64,000 bases of DNA from Bacillota bacterium (GCA_023418925.1 JAEZYS010000003.1:310001-374000); one strand, 5' to 3'; numbered from the stretch's first letter, positions 27,023-35,834 are shown. The notes: a model not told the origin generated them from the sequence alone. A program made the numbers and translations.

Positions 27023-29035
27023 ATGATTTTTGCACTTTCAGGAAATCAGAATTGTGGAAAAACCACTTTGTTTAATAAGATTACCGGCTCTAATCAGTAC
27101 ATAAGTAATTTTCCTGGCAGTACAACTGAAGTTATAATAGGGGAAATAACGGGTCATGAAGATTGCAAAGTCGTTGACCTTCCGGGAATATACTCGCTGA
27201 CACCTTACACATCTGAAGAGCGTGCAGCCTCTCAATTTATTATCAACAGTAAACCTGACGTAATAATTAATGTTATTGACGCGGCAAATGTTGAGCGTAG
27301 TCTTTATCTGACATTACAGCTTATGAACCTTGAAATACCAGTTGTAATTGCGTTGAATATGATGGATGAACTGCGTAAGAGTAATTCTTCTGTGAACGTA
27401 AAAATCCTTGCAGAAAGACTGAATGTTCCGATAATACCTATTAGTGCAGAAAAAAAAGAGGGGATTGACCTCCTCATTGAAACAGCAAAGAAAGCATGTG
27501 AAAATAAAACTTTGCCGCAAGTACCTGCAACTGAACCAGATATATACCAGAAATACATAAAAAAGCTAACTCAAATAATCAGTAAAAATGCTGAGGATAA
27601 GTCAGTTCCTTGTATGTATGCAGCAGAAGCGGTTGTTCAGGGGTATGTTGACTTTGTTAAGAAACTTGAACTTGATAAGACACAACAGGAGAAAATTGAA
27701 TCTATCCTTGTAAAGATGGAAAGTGAAATGGGCATGGACAGAATGTCAGCCGTTTCATATAGCCGCTATGCTGTTATAGATAAAATCTGTGAAGGCACCA
27801 ACGTATTCAAAAGCCGAAAAAACAACTATAAGCTAAGCTTGAAAATAGACAGGATTCTCACCAATAAATATCTTGCAATTCCTATTTTTCTGCTTATAAT
27901 GTTTGGAATATTCTGGCTTACATTTGGCGTAATCGGTGCATTTCTAAGTGGCCTTTTAAGCTCAGGAATTGTTTTTCTTATTAATTGTGCTGATAGCCTT
28001 TTTACGCAGATTCACCTTAACCCTGTTGTAAGGGATTTGCTTGTTGAAGGAGTATTTGCTGGAGTAGGCTCCGTACTAAGTTTTATTCCTACGATAGTAA
28101 CAATGTTTTTCTTTCTCGCCATTCTTGAGCAGAGTGGATACATGGCAAGAACAGCTTTCATAATGGATAAGCTTCTAAGGAAAATCGGCTTGTCAGGGCG
28201 TGCATTTATTCCGCTTATAATCGGATTCGGATGTTCAGTACCTGCAATTATGGCAGCAAAAACTCTCCCAAGCGAAAGGGAGAGAAACAAAACAATAATG
28301 TTGATTCCTTTTATGAACTGCAGTGCAAAGCTTCCGATATATGCAGTATTTATTCAGGCTTTTTTCAAGGACCATAAGGCACTAATAATGATGGGGTTTT
28401 ATACAGCATGTATATTGATAGGTATATTATGCGTATCAATTGCAAGCAGGAAAACAGACGAAGATCCCGATATGTTCATTATGGAGTTGCCAAAGTACCG
28501 TATTCCGTCCCCCGAAAATATTTTGTCACTTATGTGGGACAAGGCGAAGGATTTTCTGAAAAAGGCATTCACCGTAATTTTTCTTGCATCAGTAATCATC
28601 TGGTTTCTGCAAAGCTTTGATATTTCTCTGCATATAGTTGAGGACAGTTCCCAGAGTATACTTGCAATGATAGGAAGATTTGTAGCTCCGATTTTCAAAC
28701 CTATAGGTTTTGGAGACTGGAGAGCAGCTACAGCTCTCATTGCAGGTATCAGCGGAAAGGAAGCAACTGTTTCAACACTTGCTGTCCTTACAGGCTCTGC
28801 TTCATCAGGGCTTACTGAATCACTTACATCAATGTTTTCACCTATATCAGCAGTAAGCTTTCTTATATTCACATTGCTTTATACTCCTTGTGTTGCCGCA
28901 GTAGTAGCAGTCAAAAAGGAAACGGGAAGTGCAATGATGTCATTTAAGCTTGTCGTATATCAGTGTGCAGTAGCGTGGATGTGTTCGTTTGTATTTTATA
29001 ATATAGGTCTGATTATTACAAAAATAACAGCATAA
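27023..29035 (+). CDS. feoB: ferrous iron transporter FeoB
   Basis: 670 residues from the ATG at 27023. The alternative at 27011 abuts the AAAGG site. The N-terminal G domain has G1 GNQNCGKTT, G2 within NFPGSTTE, G3 DLPGIYSL, G4 LNMMD and G5 ISAEKKEG. A helical spacer is followed by two Gate domains with the FeoB motifs GFGCSVPAIMAA and FMNCSAKLPIYAVF, and GISGKEATVSTL near the C-terminus. It imports Fe(II) under anaerobic conditions. No feoA or feoC is adjacent, and a DtxR-type repressor is encoded 12 kb upstream. G1 has N-C in place of the usual N-S, a tolerated change. Confidence 0.95.
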   Translation: MIFALSGNQNCGKTTLFNKITGSNQYISNFPGSTTEVIIGEITGHEDCKVVDLPGIYSLTPYTSEERAASQFIINSKPDVIINVIDAANVERSLYLTLQLMNLEIPVVIALNMMDELRKSNSSVNVKILAERLNVPIIPISAEKKEGIDLLIETAKKACENKTLPQVPATEPDIYQKYIKKLTQIISKNAEDKSVPCMYAAEAVVQGYVDFVKKLELDKTQQEKIESILVKMESEMGMDRMSAVSYSRYAVIDKICEGTNVFKSRKNNYKLSLKIDRILTNKYLAIPIFLLIMFGIFWLTFGVIGAFLSGLLSSGIVFLINCADSLFTQIHLNPVVRDLLVEGVFAGVGSVLSFIPTIVTMFFFLAILEQSGYMARTAFIMDKLLRKIGLSGRAFIPLIIGFGCSVPAIMAAKTLPSERERNKTIMLIPFMNCSAKLPIYAVFIQAFFKDHKALIMMGFYTACILIGILCVSIASRKTDEDPDMFIMELPKYRIPSPENILSLMWDKAKDFLKKAFTVIFLASVIIWFLQSFDISLHIVEDSSQSILAMIGRFVAPIFKPIGFGDWRAATALIAGISGKEATVSTLAVLTGSASSGLTESLTSMFSPISAVSFLIFTLLYTPCVAAVVAVKKETGSAMMSFKLVVYQCAVAWMCSFVFYNIGLIITKITA

Positions 29036-29037
29036 AT

Positions 29038-29310
29038 TTAAGCACAGAAGTAGTAAAAGGCATAAGCAAGTATAGTAAGAAACATTACAAGTTCAACTGC
29101 AAAGATAATCTTTCTGATTATTCCGTTGTTGAGCTTGTTTTTTGCAGGTACCCTTGAGGTAATATCCATAAGGTATGCCTTAGCTTCAAGATCGAGCTGA
29201 TTTTGTGGAAAGCTCATCTTTTCCGGACGTATATATAATACAGCTTTTTCAAAATAATCATTTTCCATGCTTGTAATTTCGACAATTCTTCTGTTTACTC
29301 CCTTTATCAT
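29038..29310 (-). CDS. small C-terminally anchored membrane protein, unknown
   Basis: 90 residues. The first ~62 are soluble and charged (VNRRIVEITSMENDYFEKAVLYIRPE). One membrane segment follows (~66-88), close to the C-terminus, so it may be tail-anchored. I do not recognise the family. AAGGGTGG lies upstream of the ATG. It is convergent with feoB, with two bases between the stops. A terminator-like hairpin stands ~40 bp upstream of its start and could be an attenuator. Confidence 0.65.
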   Translation of the reverse strand: MIKGVNRRIVEITSMENDYFEKAVLYIRPEKMSFPQNQLDLEAKAYLMDITSRVPAKNKLNNGIIRKIIFAVELVMFLTILAYAFYYFCA

Positions 29311-29599
29311 AACAAAATTCCACCCTTTTCAACATTATTTCAACACATAAAAAAGCCCGTAATATAAAGATATTATGGGCTTTTGGTGTATATTATATAC
29401 TACAAGTATTAGAAAATAAGTTAAAAGTGTTGAAAACTATGTTGAAAACTTTGAAAAGCAAAGAAAAAGTGTTGAAAACTCTGTGGAAAGTGTGAAAAAC
29501 TCCGTATCTGCGTTACCTGCTTTAACTCGTGATAAGTTGAAAACTTCTCTACAAAAAGTTGACCAACCTTTACTTATAAAGATAGCAGAAAGTATGTTT
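29311..29599 (-). promoter_or_regulatory. 289-bp leader region with hairpin and repeated TTTTCAACA sites
   Basis: At 29350-29384 the stem AAAAGCCC-TAATAT / ATATTA-GGGCTTTT is followed on the minus strand by TTTTTTATG, so it is a functional-looking terminator. A TATAAT on the minus strand (29392-29397) sits directly upstream. Further upstream, AGTTTTCAAC occurs at 29429-29438, 29441-29450, 29471-29480 and 29536-29545, with TTTCCACA and TTTTTCACA variants between. No gene is present. Confidence 0.55.
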
Positions 29600-30283
29600 C
29601 TAGTTTCTTGATACAAGGAATTTTATTGCTCGTTCAATGCTGTCCTTGGAATTTCCCCAGTCAGCGTCCTTGCCTGTGTTTCTGTAGTCATACATTGAGC
29701 AGTAATGTGAAACGTCATCATAAAGCGTCTTAATATAGTTCTGTGTAAGGTCACCTATAAGTGTGTTAAAATCATTCAGAGAGCCCTTCTGTAAGTAGTT
29801 AGGAGCCATCGAAAGCAGAAGGTCGTAATGGTTCAGGCAAATATATTCCTGTTCTGATAGCAGTTTCTTTATTTCAGGCTGTGCAAACATCTCAAAGAAT
29901 GTACGCATAAGTCTTTCCATACCCCAGTCAACCTTTTCGCAGACAAAGCAGGTAGAGTTTATCTCTGAAAGCTTTTTCTGCTTCATATTTTTCGGTTCAA
30001 AAAGCTTCTTTCTCGTAAACAGTTGTCTGTTTACTTCTTCAAGGTGTGTCTGGAGCATAAGAGCAAGTGACAGACGATTTTTCTGTTTAAGCATCTGCTG
30101 AAAGTGTGTGTGGCAGAATCCTGCCCTGTTGGTTTCAATTCTTACATCAGGCTCCATCATTGCCGCACCCATGATATATTCAACTGTACGGCTTTCAAGC
30201 ATATCTCTCATGCGGCAGATAGGACACCCGTCCTTTGGCTCAAGTATTTCACTTATTGGTATAGTTAAAATGCTTTCTCTCAT
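29600..30283 (-). CDS. DUF6062 family protein with paired Cys/His sites
   Basis: 227 residues from the ATG at 30283. An upstream TTG at 30301 is possible. It is soluble and Met- and Leu-rich. Two similar halves each carry a CPIC/CFVC pair and a CHTH or CLNH pair: CPICRMRD..., FCHTHF, then CFVCEKV..., CLNHYD. This suggests two metal-binding treble-clef-like modules. The family is common in Clostridia and has no known function. It sits downstream of the DNA glycosylase gene on the same strand. Confidence 0.75.
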   Translation of the reverse strand: MRESILTIPISEILEPKDGCPICRMRDMLESRTVEYIMGAAMMEPDVRIETNRAGFCHTHFQQMLKQKNRLSLALMLQTHLEEVNRQLFTRKKLFEPKNMKQKKLSEINSTCFVCEKVDWGMERLMRTFFEMFAQPEIKKLLSEQEYICLNHYDLLLSMAPNYLQKGSLNDFNTLIGDLTQNYIKTLYDDVSHYCSMYDYRNTGKDADWGNSKDSIERAIKFLVSRN

Positions 30284-30339
30284 AAAGTCACATTCCCGCA
30301 AATCAACATCGCAGGAATTACTCCCCTCATATTATATTG

Positions 30340-31161
30340 TTATTCAAATCTGACACAGGTACGCATGTAGTGGAATAGATACTGCTGTGCAATGCCCTTG
30401 TTAGCACCTAGAAAATCAGGAAGTCCATTTGGATAAAAGTTTGCCATGACACGTTTTATCCATACATCAACAGGGAATGCCTCAACTCTGTACATTCCAT
30501 ACAGCAGAGCACATTCAGCAACCTTAGGGCCTACTCCCTTGATATTCATAAGCTCCTTACGGGCATCTTCTATTGGCATTTCAGCAATACTATCAAGGTT
30601 TATTTCTCCAGAGTTGACTTTGCTTACGCAGTCCTCAAGATATTTCCCCCTGAATCCAGCACGCAGAAATGCTAGTCCTTCAGCAGTAACACCTTTCATC
30701 TGTTCAGCAGACGGAAAACCGCCATATCTGTCACAAAGTCGGCCTACAATGCCTTTAATTCGTGGGATATTGTTGTTCTGCGAAATAATAAAGGAAATGA
30801 GAGCCTCCCATTTGTCCTGCCTTAAAAGTCGTATTCCTTCAGCATACTTACAAGCAAGTGCAAGGGTTTCATCCTCGGAGAACATTCTCTTCAGCTCATT
30901 GTAATCTGTGTCCATGTCAAAATAATTGTGCCATACTGATATGTAATCCTGTTCAGAAGTATTATGTAGTATAATAGTATCCTTTTCCTCGGAAACCAGC
31001 AGTTCATTATTCAGAAAATATCCGTGATATTCTGCGTTACTTCCCGATGAAGTACGCTCCCATCTGAATGCCTGTCCGCAGTCAAGTGTCTGATCAAGGC
31101 TAAAATCTTTTTTGGGTATAATAACATCGTTACCCCGTACAATATAGCTTATTTTTCTCAC
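30340..31161 (-). CDS. 8-oxoguanine DNA glycosylase (OGG1-like)
   Basis: 273 residues. The N-terminal OGG_N domain has LDQTLDCGQAFRWER. The HhH-GPD domain has FIISQNNNIPRIKGIV, the helix-hairpin-helix IKGVGPKVAEC with catalytic lysine K213, and PVDVWIKR with D232. It removes 8-oxoguanine and cleaves the strand by beta-elimination. Length and motifs agree with clostridial OGG-type enzymes rather than AlkA, which lacks the lysine. It precedes the DUF6062 gene on the same strand by 56 bp. Confidence 0.9.
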   Translation of the reverse strand: MRKISYIVRGNDVIIPKKDFSLDQTLDCGQAFRWERTSSGSNAEYHGYFLNNELLVSEEKDTIILHNTSEQDYISVWHNYFDMDTDYNELKRMFSEDETLALACKYAEGIRLLRQDKWEALISFIISQNNNIPRIKGIVGRLCDRYGGFPSAEQMKGVTAEGLAFLRAGFRGKYLEDCVSKVNSGEINLDSIAEMPIEDARKELMNIKGVGPKVAECALLYGMYRVEAFPVDVWIKRVMANFYPNGLPDFLGANKGIAQQYLFHYMRTCVRFE

Positions 31162-31216
31162 TTCCTAATATATTAATAAAAACGCACCCCTGCAATTATG
31201 CGGAGTGCGAAGTCAA

Positions 31217-31453
31217 TTAAAGCATGTCCTTTGGGTCATATTCCGGTTTCTTGTAAAGTTTGTCCTCTTTTCCTGCAATATCTGTTGCAAAAACATCCTG
31301 CCACTCCTCAGCAGTATAGTCTTCAATAGTGCAGGTAACGCTTCTTGCCTTACATCCGACAGCTTCACAAAGAGCCTGAGTAAGCTTTTCACAAACTTCT
31401 TTTTTCTGTTCCTCTGTTCTTCCCTTGAGCATTTTAAGTGAAATATGCGGCAT
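31217..31453 (-). CDS. 4-oxalocrotonate tautomerase-like protein
   Basis: 78 residues from the ATG at 31453, chosen because it places Pro at position 2. After Met removal this becomes the catalytic Pro-1 of the family. An upstream in-frame ATG at 31462 would bury it. AAAGGATG precedes the start. MPHISLKMLKGRTEEQKKEVCEKLTQA matches the tautomerase fold, and R at position ~39 (CKARSVTC) is in place. The chain is slightly longer than the classic 62-residue enzyme. Natural substrate unknown. It lies between the phosphoesterase and glycosylase genes. Confidence 0.85.
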   Translation of the reverse strand: MPHISLKMLKGRTEEQKKEVCEKLTQALCEAVGCKARSVTCTIEDYTAEEWQDVFATDIAGKEDKLYKKPEYDPKDML

Positions 31454-31477
31454 GAAAATCATCCTTTCAATGTATAG

Positions 31478-32173
31478 TTATTTCTTCTTGGATTTTTTAG
31501 GCAATGCACTTTTAATGCAGGCAACATCATCGAAAATACAGGTGTATTTCGGCGGAATAAGCTTGTTTTTATGAAGCTTTCCGAAATACCACATATTGAA
31601 TACACAGTCATTCTTGATTGCGTCAAAGAAAATATGCATCGTGCTTTGTTCCTGTGACTCAAAATCAAGGAAATCTTTAAGCGATCCAGGTGGTTCATGA
31701 GTAATTATGTAGTCAATTTTATTACCGAAGTTCAGGAGATTGACAGCACCTTGCTGAATCTCCTGAGATGTCGGAAGTTCATCCTTATACCATGTTTTAC
31801 TTTCAGTTTTAAGATCAAGATCCTTTGATTGCCCCCCTCCGAAAGCAAAAAAGGAATGTCCCTGCAGATTGAAAATTCCGCCCCTCTTCATCTGCATAAG
31901 CCTTCCAGAAATCACTCTGACTTTGCCGCCGCAGAAATCCTCTTCAGGACAATTTTCAAGCAAATCATAATTTTCGTGACAACCCTCAACAAACAAAGTA
32001 GTAAAGCGCTTTTTTCCTATTTTCTTAAGAATTTTCTCTTCTTTTACAGAACCATCCCAGATAAATCCGAAATCTCCGCATATAATAAGAAAATCGCCTT
32101 TTCTAAGCTTCTTAATACTTTTGTGTTTAAAACGGGCCAGATCACCATGAGTGTCACCGGTTATACAAATCAA
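31478..32173 (-). CDS. calcineurin-like metallophosphoesterase
   Basis: 231 residues from TTG at 32173, which has TGGAG 7 bp upstream and gives the usual short lead-in (ICITGDTHGD). In-frame ATGs at 32200 and 32191 lack a site. Motifs: GDTHGD, ICGDFGFIWDG, VEGCHENYD and ITHEPPGS. The third motif is normally GNHE; here its metal-bridging Asn is Cys. The family hydrolyses phosphomonoesters or diesters with two metals. The substrate is unknown and the N-to-C change makes activity uncertain. Confidence 0.82.
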   Translation of the reverse strand: MICITGDTHGDLARFKHKSIKKLRKGDFLIICGDFGFIWDGSVKEEKILKKIGKKRFTTLFVEGCHENYDLLENCPEEDFCGGKVRVISGRLMQMKRGGIFNLQGHSFFAFGGGQSKDLDLKTESKTWYKDELPTSQEIQQGAVNLLNFGNKIDYIITHEPPGSLKDFLDFESQEQSTMHIFFDAIKNDCVFNMWYFGKLHKNKLIPPKYTCIFDDVACIKSALPKKSKKK

Positions 32174-32338
32174 AACACACACTCCAGACATAAGTAACAT
32201 TAAAAATAGTATACCATATTCTCGAAAAAAGGTAAATAGAAAAATAAATATTATTTCTTAATTAAATCCCCTTCCATTTGAAGCAGTAATTTGTTATAAT
32301 ATAATTATATTATATTTTTAAGGAAAGGAAATTATTTA

Positions 32339-33694
32339 ATGAAAAAACTTGCAATGCTTATTGCAGCAGTTATTATGGTGACAGTAATTATGCCATTAAA
32401 AAGCTATGCAGTAACATTTACACCTGGTTTTAAGGTGGAAAGTGAGGCGGCTTATCTTGTTAATCTCGATAAGGATATCGTTGTTTATGAGAAAAACTCC
32501 CTTAAAAAAATGTATCCGGCTTCACTTACAAAAATTATGACAGCAATAATTGTCCTTGACAATGTCAAGGATCTTGATAATACTTATTTTGAAGCACCGC
32601 TTGTAGTTTTTGACGATTTATACGGACAGGGAGCGTCAGCAGTAGGATACAGCAGGGGGGAGGTAGCAAGCGTTACTGACCTTATGTATTCAATGATGAT
32701 GTATTCTGCATGTGAATCAGCAGGAATTCTTGCTTACCATGTCGGTGGAGAAAGTATTCCTAACTTTATTGATATGATGAATCAGAAGGCTCAGGAGCTT
32801 GGATGTACCGGTACAAATTTCACAAACCCACATGGCCTTTATGATGATGACCAATATACAAATGCAAGGGACATGGCTATAATAACTCAGTATGCAATAG
32901 ATAATTATCCTAAGTTTATGGAATTTGCCTGCACAACAGAGTATACTATGAAAGCCACCAATTATCAGCAGGAAGGCTGGGCAACAATATACCATACCAA
33001 TAAAATGCTCAGTTCATCCAGTGAATATTATTATCAGTATGCCAGAGGAATAAAGACCGGAACCCTCGATGAATCCGGAAGAAACCTTATTACATCAGCA
33101 AGAAAGGATGGCAATAATTATCTTCTTGTAACATTAGGTGGTCCTATGTATGATGACGAAGGAAATGCTGTCTTTGATCATTTTATCGATCATAAAAACA
33201 TATATGAGTGGGCATTTAATACATTTGAATTTAAGACGGTTTTATCATCCACGCAGGAGATAACTGAAGTCCCGGTTAAATATGGTGAAGAAAAGGATTA
33301 TGTAATTCTTGTTCCTTCAGGAGAATATGCAACGCTCTGGCCAAATACTCTTGATGTTTCAACACTAAAAGCCGATATATTAACAGAAGGGTTCCTTGAT
33401 GAAAACGGGCAGATAATGGCCCCTGTCAAGAAGGGGCAGAAGCTTGGAACGTATTCATTATCACTTTCAGGAGAGGTTTTATGTACGGTTGATCTTGTTG
33501 CAAATCAGGATATAACCCTATCGGAAACACAGTATAATCTTGATAAGGCAAAAGCATTTCTGGGATCATTTTGGTTTAAGCTTGCAATAGGTATTGCTAT
33601 TGTGCTTATAATTCTTTACATAGTTATTTATATTAAGATAAATAGCAAGAAAAAAAGAAGGATGAAAAGAGTAAGAAATAAGAGAAAATTTTAA
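32339..33694 (+). CDS. serine-type D-Ala-D-Ala carboxypeptidase (DacF-like)
   Basis: 451 residues. A signal peptide (1-24, SYA) leads into the peptidase S11 domain with S62xxK65 (ASLTK), the second motif at 123-125 and K239TG. The second motif, usually SxN, reads S-A-C. A PBP5-type C-terminal domain follows (~300-400), then a membrane segment (~411-432) and a strongly basic tail, so the protein is held in the membrane with its catalytic domain outside. It trims pentapeptide stems in peptidoglycan. AAGGAAAGG precedes the ATG. Confidence 0.92.
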   Translation: MKKLAMLIAAVIMVTVIMPLKSYAVTFTPGFKVESEAAYLVNLDKDIVVYEKNSLKKMYPASLTKIMTAIIVLDNVKDLDNTYFEAPLVVFDDLYGQGASAVGYSRGEVASVTDLMYSMMMYSACESAGILAYHVGGESIPNFIDMMNQKAQELGCTGTNFTNPHGLYDDDQYTNARDMAIITQYAIDNYPKFMEFACTTEYTMKATNYQQEGWATIYHTNKMLSSSSEYYYQYARGIKTGTLDESGRNLITSARKDGNNYLLVTLGGPMYDDEGNAVFDHFIDHKNIYEWAFNTFEFKTVLSSTQEITEVPVKYGEEKDYVILVPSGEYATLWPNTLDVSTLKADILTEGFLDENGQIMAPVKKGQKLGTYSLSLSGEVLCTVDLVANQDITLSETQYNLDKAKAFLGSFWFKLAIGIAIVLIILYIVIYIKINSKKKRRMKRVRNKRKF

Positions 33695-33703
33695 CATAAT
33701 TTC

Positions 33704-33732
33704 TTGACACATTTGCTATAAAATGTTATAAT
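33704..33732 (+). promoter_or_regulatory. sigma-A promoter of the DUF4190-like gene
   Basis: Perfect TTGACA and TATAAT are spaced 17 bp. The leader to the start codon is ~125 nt and contains the short hairpin AGGGCTTGCCCT, with no recognised riboswitch. Confidence 0.85.
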
Positions 33733-33864
33733 TTCATTGTTTATAGTTATTGTTTTACTAACATTTGCTTTATAAAATAAGTAGAAGATATTGAAATGCT
33801 GGGCTGACTTTCAGGTTAATTGCAAAATGACAGGGCTTGCCCTATTAAATGTGGAGGTAGTTTA

Positions 33865-34164
33865 ATGATTAACACAGAAAATAAAAATCAGATTCAGAAA
33901 ATATGCGTTTCCAGTCTGGCTCTTGGAATAGTGGGGCTCGTTTTTTCGTCATTCCTTCCTGTTGTATCATATGCATGTTCAATTCCTGGTCTTGTTGTTG
34001 CAGCAACCAAGAAAAAAAAGAATTATAATTGCACAGCAGGTTTGACTCTGAATATTCTTGCAATTTCAATTGCTGCAATAAATTCATTGCTTGGTATAAT
34101 TATGACTGTAAAAATATTTTCTAAGGGCAAACACAAGGTTAACTCGAAAAAGAATGAAAAGTAA
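33865..34164 (+). CDS. small DUF4190-like two-helix membrane protein
   Basis: 99 residues from the ATG at 33865, preceded by TGGAGG. An open frame back to 33820 has no site. Two membrane segments (~12-45 and ~55-85) flank a Lys-rich turn (AATKKKKNYN), and the C-terminus is basic. The pattern ALGIVGLVFSSFLP..SIPGLVVAATKKK resembles DUF4190 proteins, which have no assigned function. A terminator follows. Confidence 0.75.
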   Translation: MINTENKNQIQKICVSSLALGIVGLVFSSFLPVVSYACSIPGLVVAATKKKKNYNCTAGLTLNILAISIAAINSLLGIIMTVKIFSKGKHKVNSKKNEK

Positions 34165-34185
34165 ATACTTTATGTTTAAATAAAA

Positions 34186-34222
34186 ACAGCAGGTACATAA
34201 ATATTGTACCTGCTGTTTTTAT
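34186..34222 (+). terminator. terminator of the DUF4190-like gene
   Basis: ACAGCAGGTACA pairs with TGTACCTGCTGT, followed by TTTTATA. Confidence 0.85.
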
Positions 34223-34228
34223 AATATG

Positions 34229-34263
34229 AGAAAAAAGCAGCTATGATTTAATCATAGCTGCTT
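34229..34263 (-). terminator. terminator of the aromatic-repeat protein gene
   Basis: AAGCAGCTATGA pairs with TCATAGCTGCTT, with TTTTTTCTC after it on the minus strand. Confidence 0.85.
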
Positions 34264-34274
34264 GAAATAATATT

Positions 34275-35834
34275 TTACTTCAATATAGCAACGTAGTAAC
34301 CGCCATCAGATGTTGTAAATGAAGCAGAACCATCTGAACCAATTGTTGTTGTACCAACAGATACAAGACGATTATTAGCTGTATCATAACGGTAGAAAGT
34401 AGCCTTATAACCTGCACGTTTCTTGTTAAACTTGATAGTAGCAGTTGTATCAAATCCAAGAGTTCCTTCTCTTCCGATTGTAAACTGTGTCATATATGAA
34501 GCACCTTTACTTACCTTTTTAGTAAGTGAAGAAGGAATATTTTTCTTGCCTGATGTAAATGAAAGGTCTGTTGAGTAAGCATCATCAATATCAGCACCAT
34601 AGATTGAATACTTGATACCATTAGGATTAGTAAGAACTAAAGTCTTTCTTGTGCCTTCGAGTTCTTCAAGTACATCACTTGGAACTGTACTCTGTTCGTT
34701 CAGGTAAACAGATATGCTGTCCTTTGAACTAGCATTATTAATGTAGCTCTTGATATAAGACCAGCCAGCCTTCTTTTTACTTCCTGAGAGGTAAGCATCA
34801 CCATTTTCTGCATTGCCGTAAGTAGCTGAAGATGATGTTGAACCATTCTTGATGTAATTAAAATAATAGTCAGCTGGATCGTAATAACCATTATTGTAAT
34901 AGCCATTATTGTAGTAACCATTATTGTAATAACCATTGTTGTAGTAGTAGTAACCGTTATTGTAGTAATCATAGCGACCGTTATAACCATAATAATAATC
35001 ATTATAGTAACGACCATTTGATCCATTTGCATAACCGTAATATTCAACCTTTGATTCATCATTGTTAGCATAGCTTAAAGCCTGGTTCTTAGTTGAATAG
35101 AAAAGACCATTTTCTCTACAGAAATAGAGATTATAGCCTGTTGTGGTACGTTCAGTAACCTGGCCGTCATTATCTGAAGCGTTACGAGCATCGTACCAGT
35201 TAAGGTAGTAATCACCAGTTTTTGAAGAATAATAATACTTTGCACTTGAATAGCTATTATTATTTACAGTAGTTGAAGTATCAGCTACATTAGTAATTCT
35301 TACTACATTTGTAGTAATATTTGAAGCACCCGCAAGAGCTTCTGCATATGAATTATAATATGTACCATTACTACTGCAGAACCAAGCCTTTGCTGATGTT
35401 GCACCTAAAGTTGAAGCTGTAGCTGAACCTGCTGAGTTTGCTGAAGCAAGGTTAGGATAGTAAAGGCCTGTTGCAGTGTTATAATAGAGATTTGTTCCGC
35501 TTGAAGTATTGGAACTTCCATAAGACCCAATAGTTGTACCATTCTGAGTTATTGTTCCGCTTGGGCTTGCATTATAAGCACTATTGTAGCTAGAGTAATA
35601 ACCACGTGTGTTTGAGTTGTAATACCATCCTGACAGACTTGGATTTGAAGAATATGTTATGCTGCTTGAATAACCTCCAGCAACATTAACAGCACTTTGA
35701 TAGTCAGGATAATATACACCATTGTAGTAGTAATAATCTGTAGCACTTGCTGTGATACCGAATGCTTGAACTGCCATTGTTGATGCCAAAACAGCAGCAA
35801 CAGCTATTTTTTTAATTGAATTTAACTTGCTCAT
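34275..35834 (-). CDS. secreted Tyr/Asn-rich repeat protein, probable surface or matrix protein
   Basis: 519 residues from the ATG at 35834 (AAAGGAG upstream). The signal peptide ends near TASATD (~32). Six imperfect modules follow (start ~34, 70, 117, 151, 200 and 236), each of the form aromatic-aromatic-x4-6-G-x-YY-x-x-Y/L-x-x-A-x-x-x-A. Then comes a Tyr/Asn/Gly tract with NNGYY repeats (~276-318). The final ~150 residues look like a beta-rich domain ending ASFTTSDGGYYVAILK, similar to C-terminal domains of Ruminococcus surface proteins. No sorting signal or membrane anchor is seen. Glycan or wall binding is inference. It has a strong promoter. Confidence 0.75.
   Translation of the reverse strand: MSKLNSIKKIAVAAVLASTMAVQAFGITASATDYYYYNGVYYPDYQSAVNVAGGYSSSITYSSNPSLSGWYYNSNTRGYYSSYNSAYNASPSGTITQNGTTIGSYGSSNTSSGTNLYYNTATGLYYPNLASANSAGSATASTLGATSAKAWFCSSNGTYYNSYAEALAGASNITTNVVRITNVADTSTTVNNNSYSSAKYYYSSKTGDYYLNWYDARNASDNDGQVTERTTTGYNLYFCRENGLFYSTKNQALSYANNDESKVEYYGYANGSNGRYYNDYYYGYNGRYDYYNNGYYYYNNGYYNNGYYNNGYYNNGYYDPADYYFNYIKNGSTSSSATYGNAENGDAYLSGSKKKAGWSYIKSYINNASSKDSISVYLNEQSTVPSDVLEELEGTRKTLVLTNPNGIKYSIYGADIDDAYSTDLSFTSGKKNIPSSLTKKVSKGASYMTQFTIGREGTLGFDTTATIKFNKKRAGYKATFYRYDTANNRLVSVGTTTIGSDGSASFTTSDGGYYVAILK
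34880..34975 (-). repeat. 15-bp in-frame tandem repeat encoding NNGYY
   Basis: A 15-bp unit (plus strand ATTATTGTAATAACC and variants) recurs at least four times with an expanded flank. It is coding, so copy-number slippage would change the tract in five-residue steps. Confidence 0.75.

Noticed and set aside
29426..29545. Chromosomal origin (DnaA-box cluster)
   Set aside because: The repeats are off the TTATCCACA consensus, there is no DNA-unwinding element, and neither dnaA, dnaN nor gidA is nearby.
34880..34975. CRISPR-like array
   Set aside because: The 15-bp repeats have no unique spacers and lie in frame inside a coding region (NNGYY).
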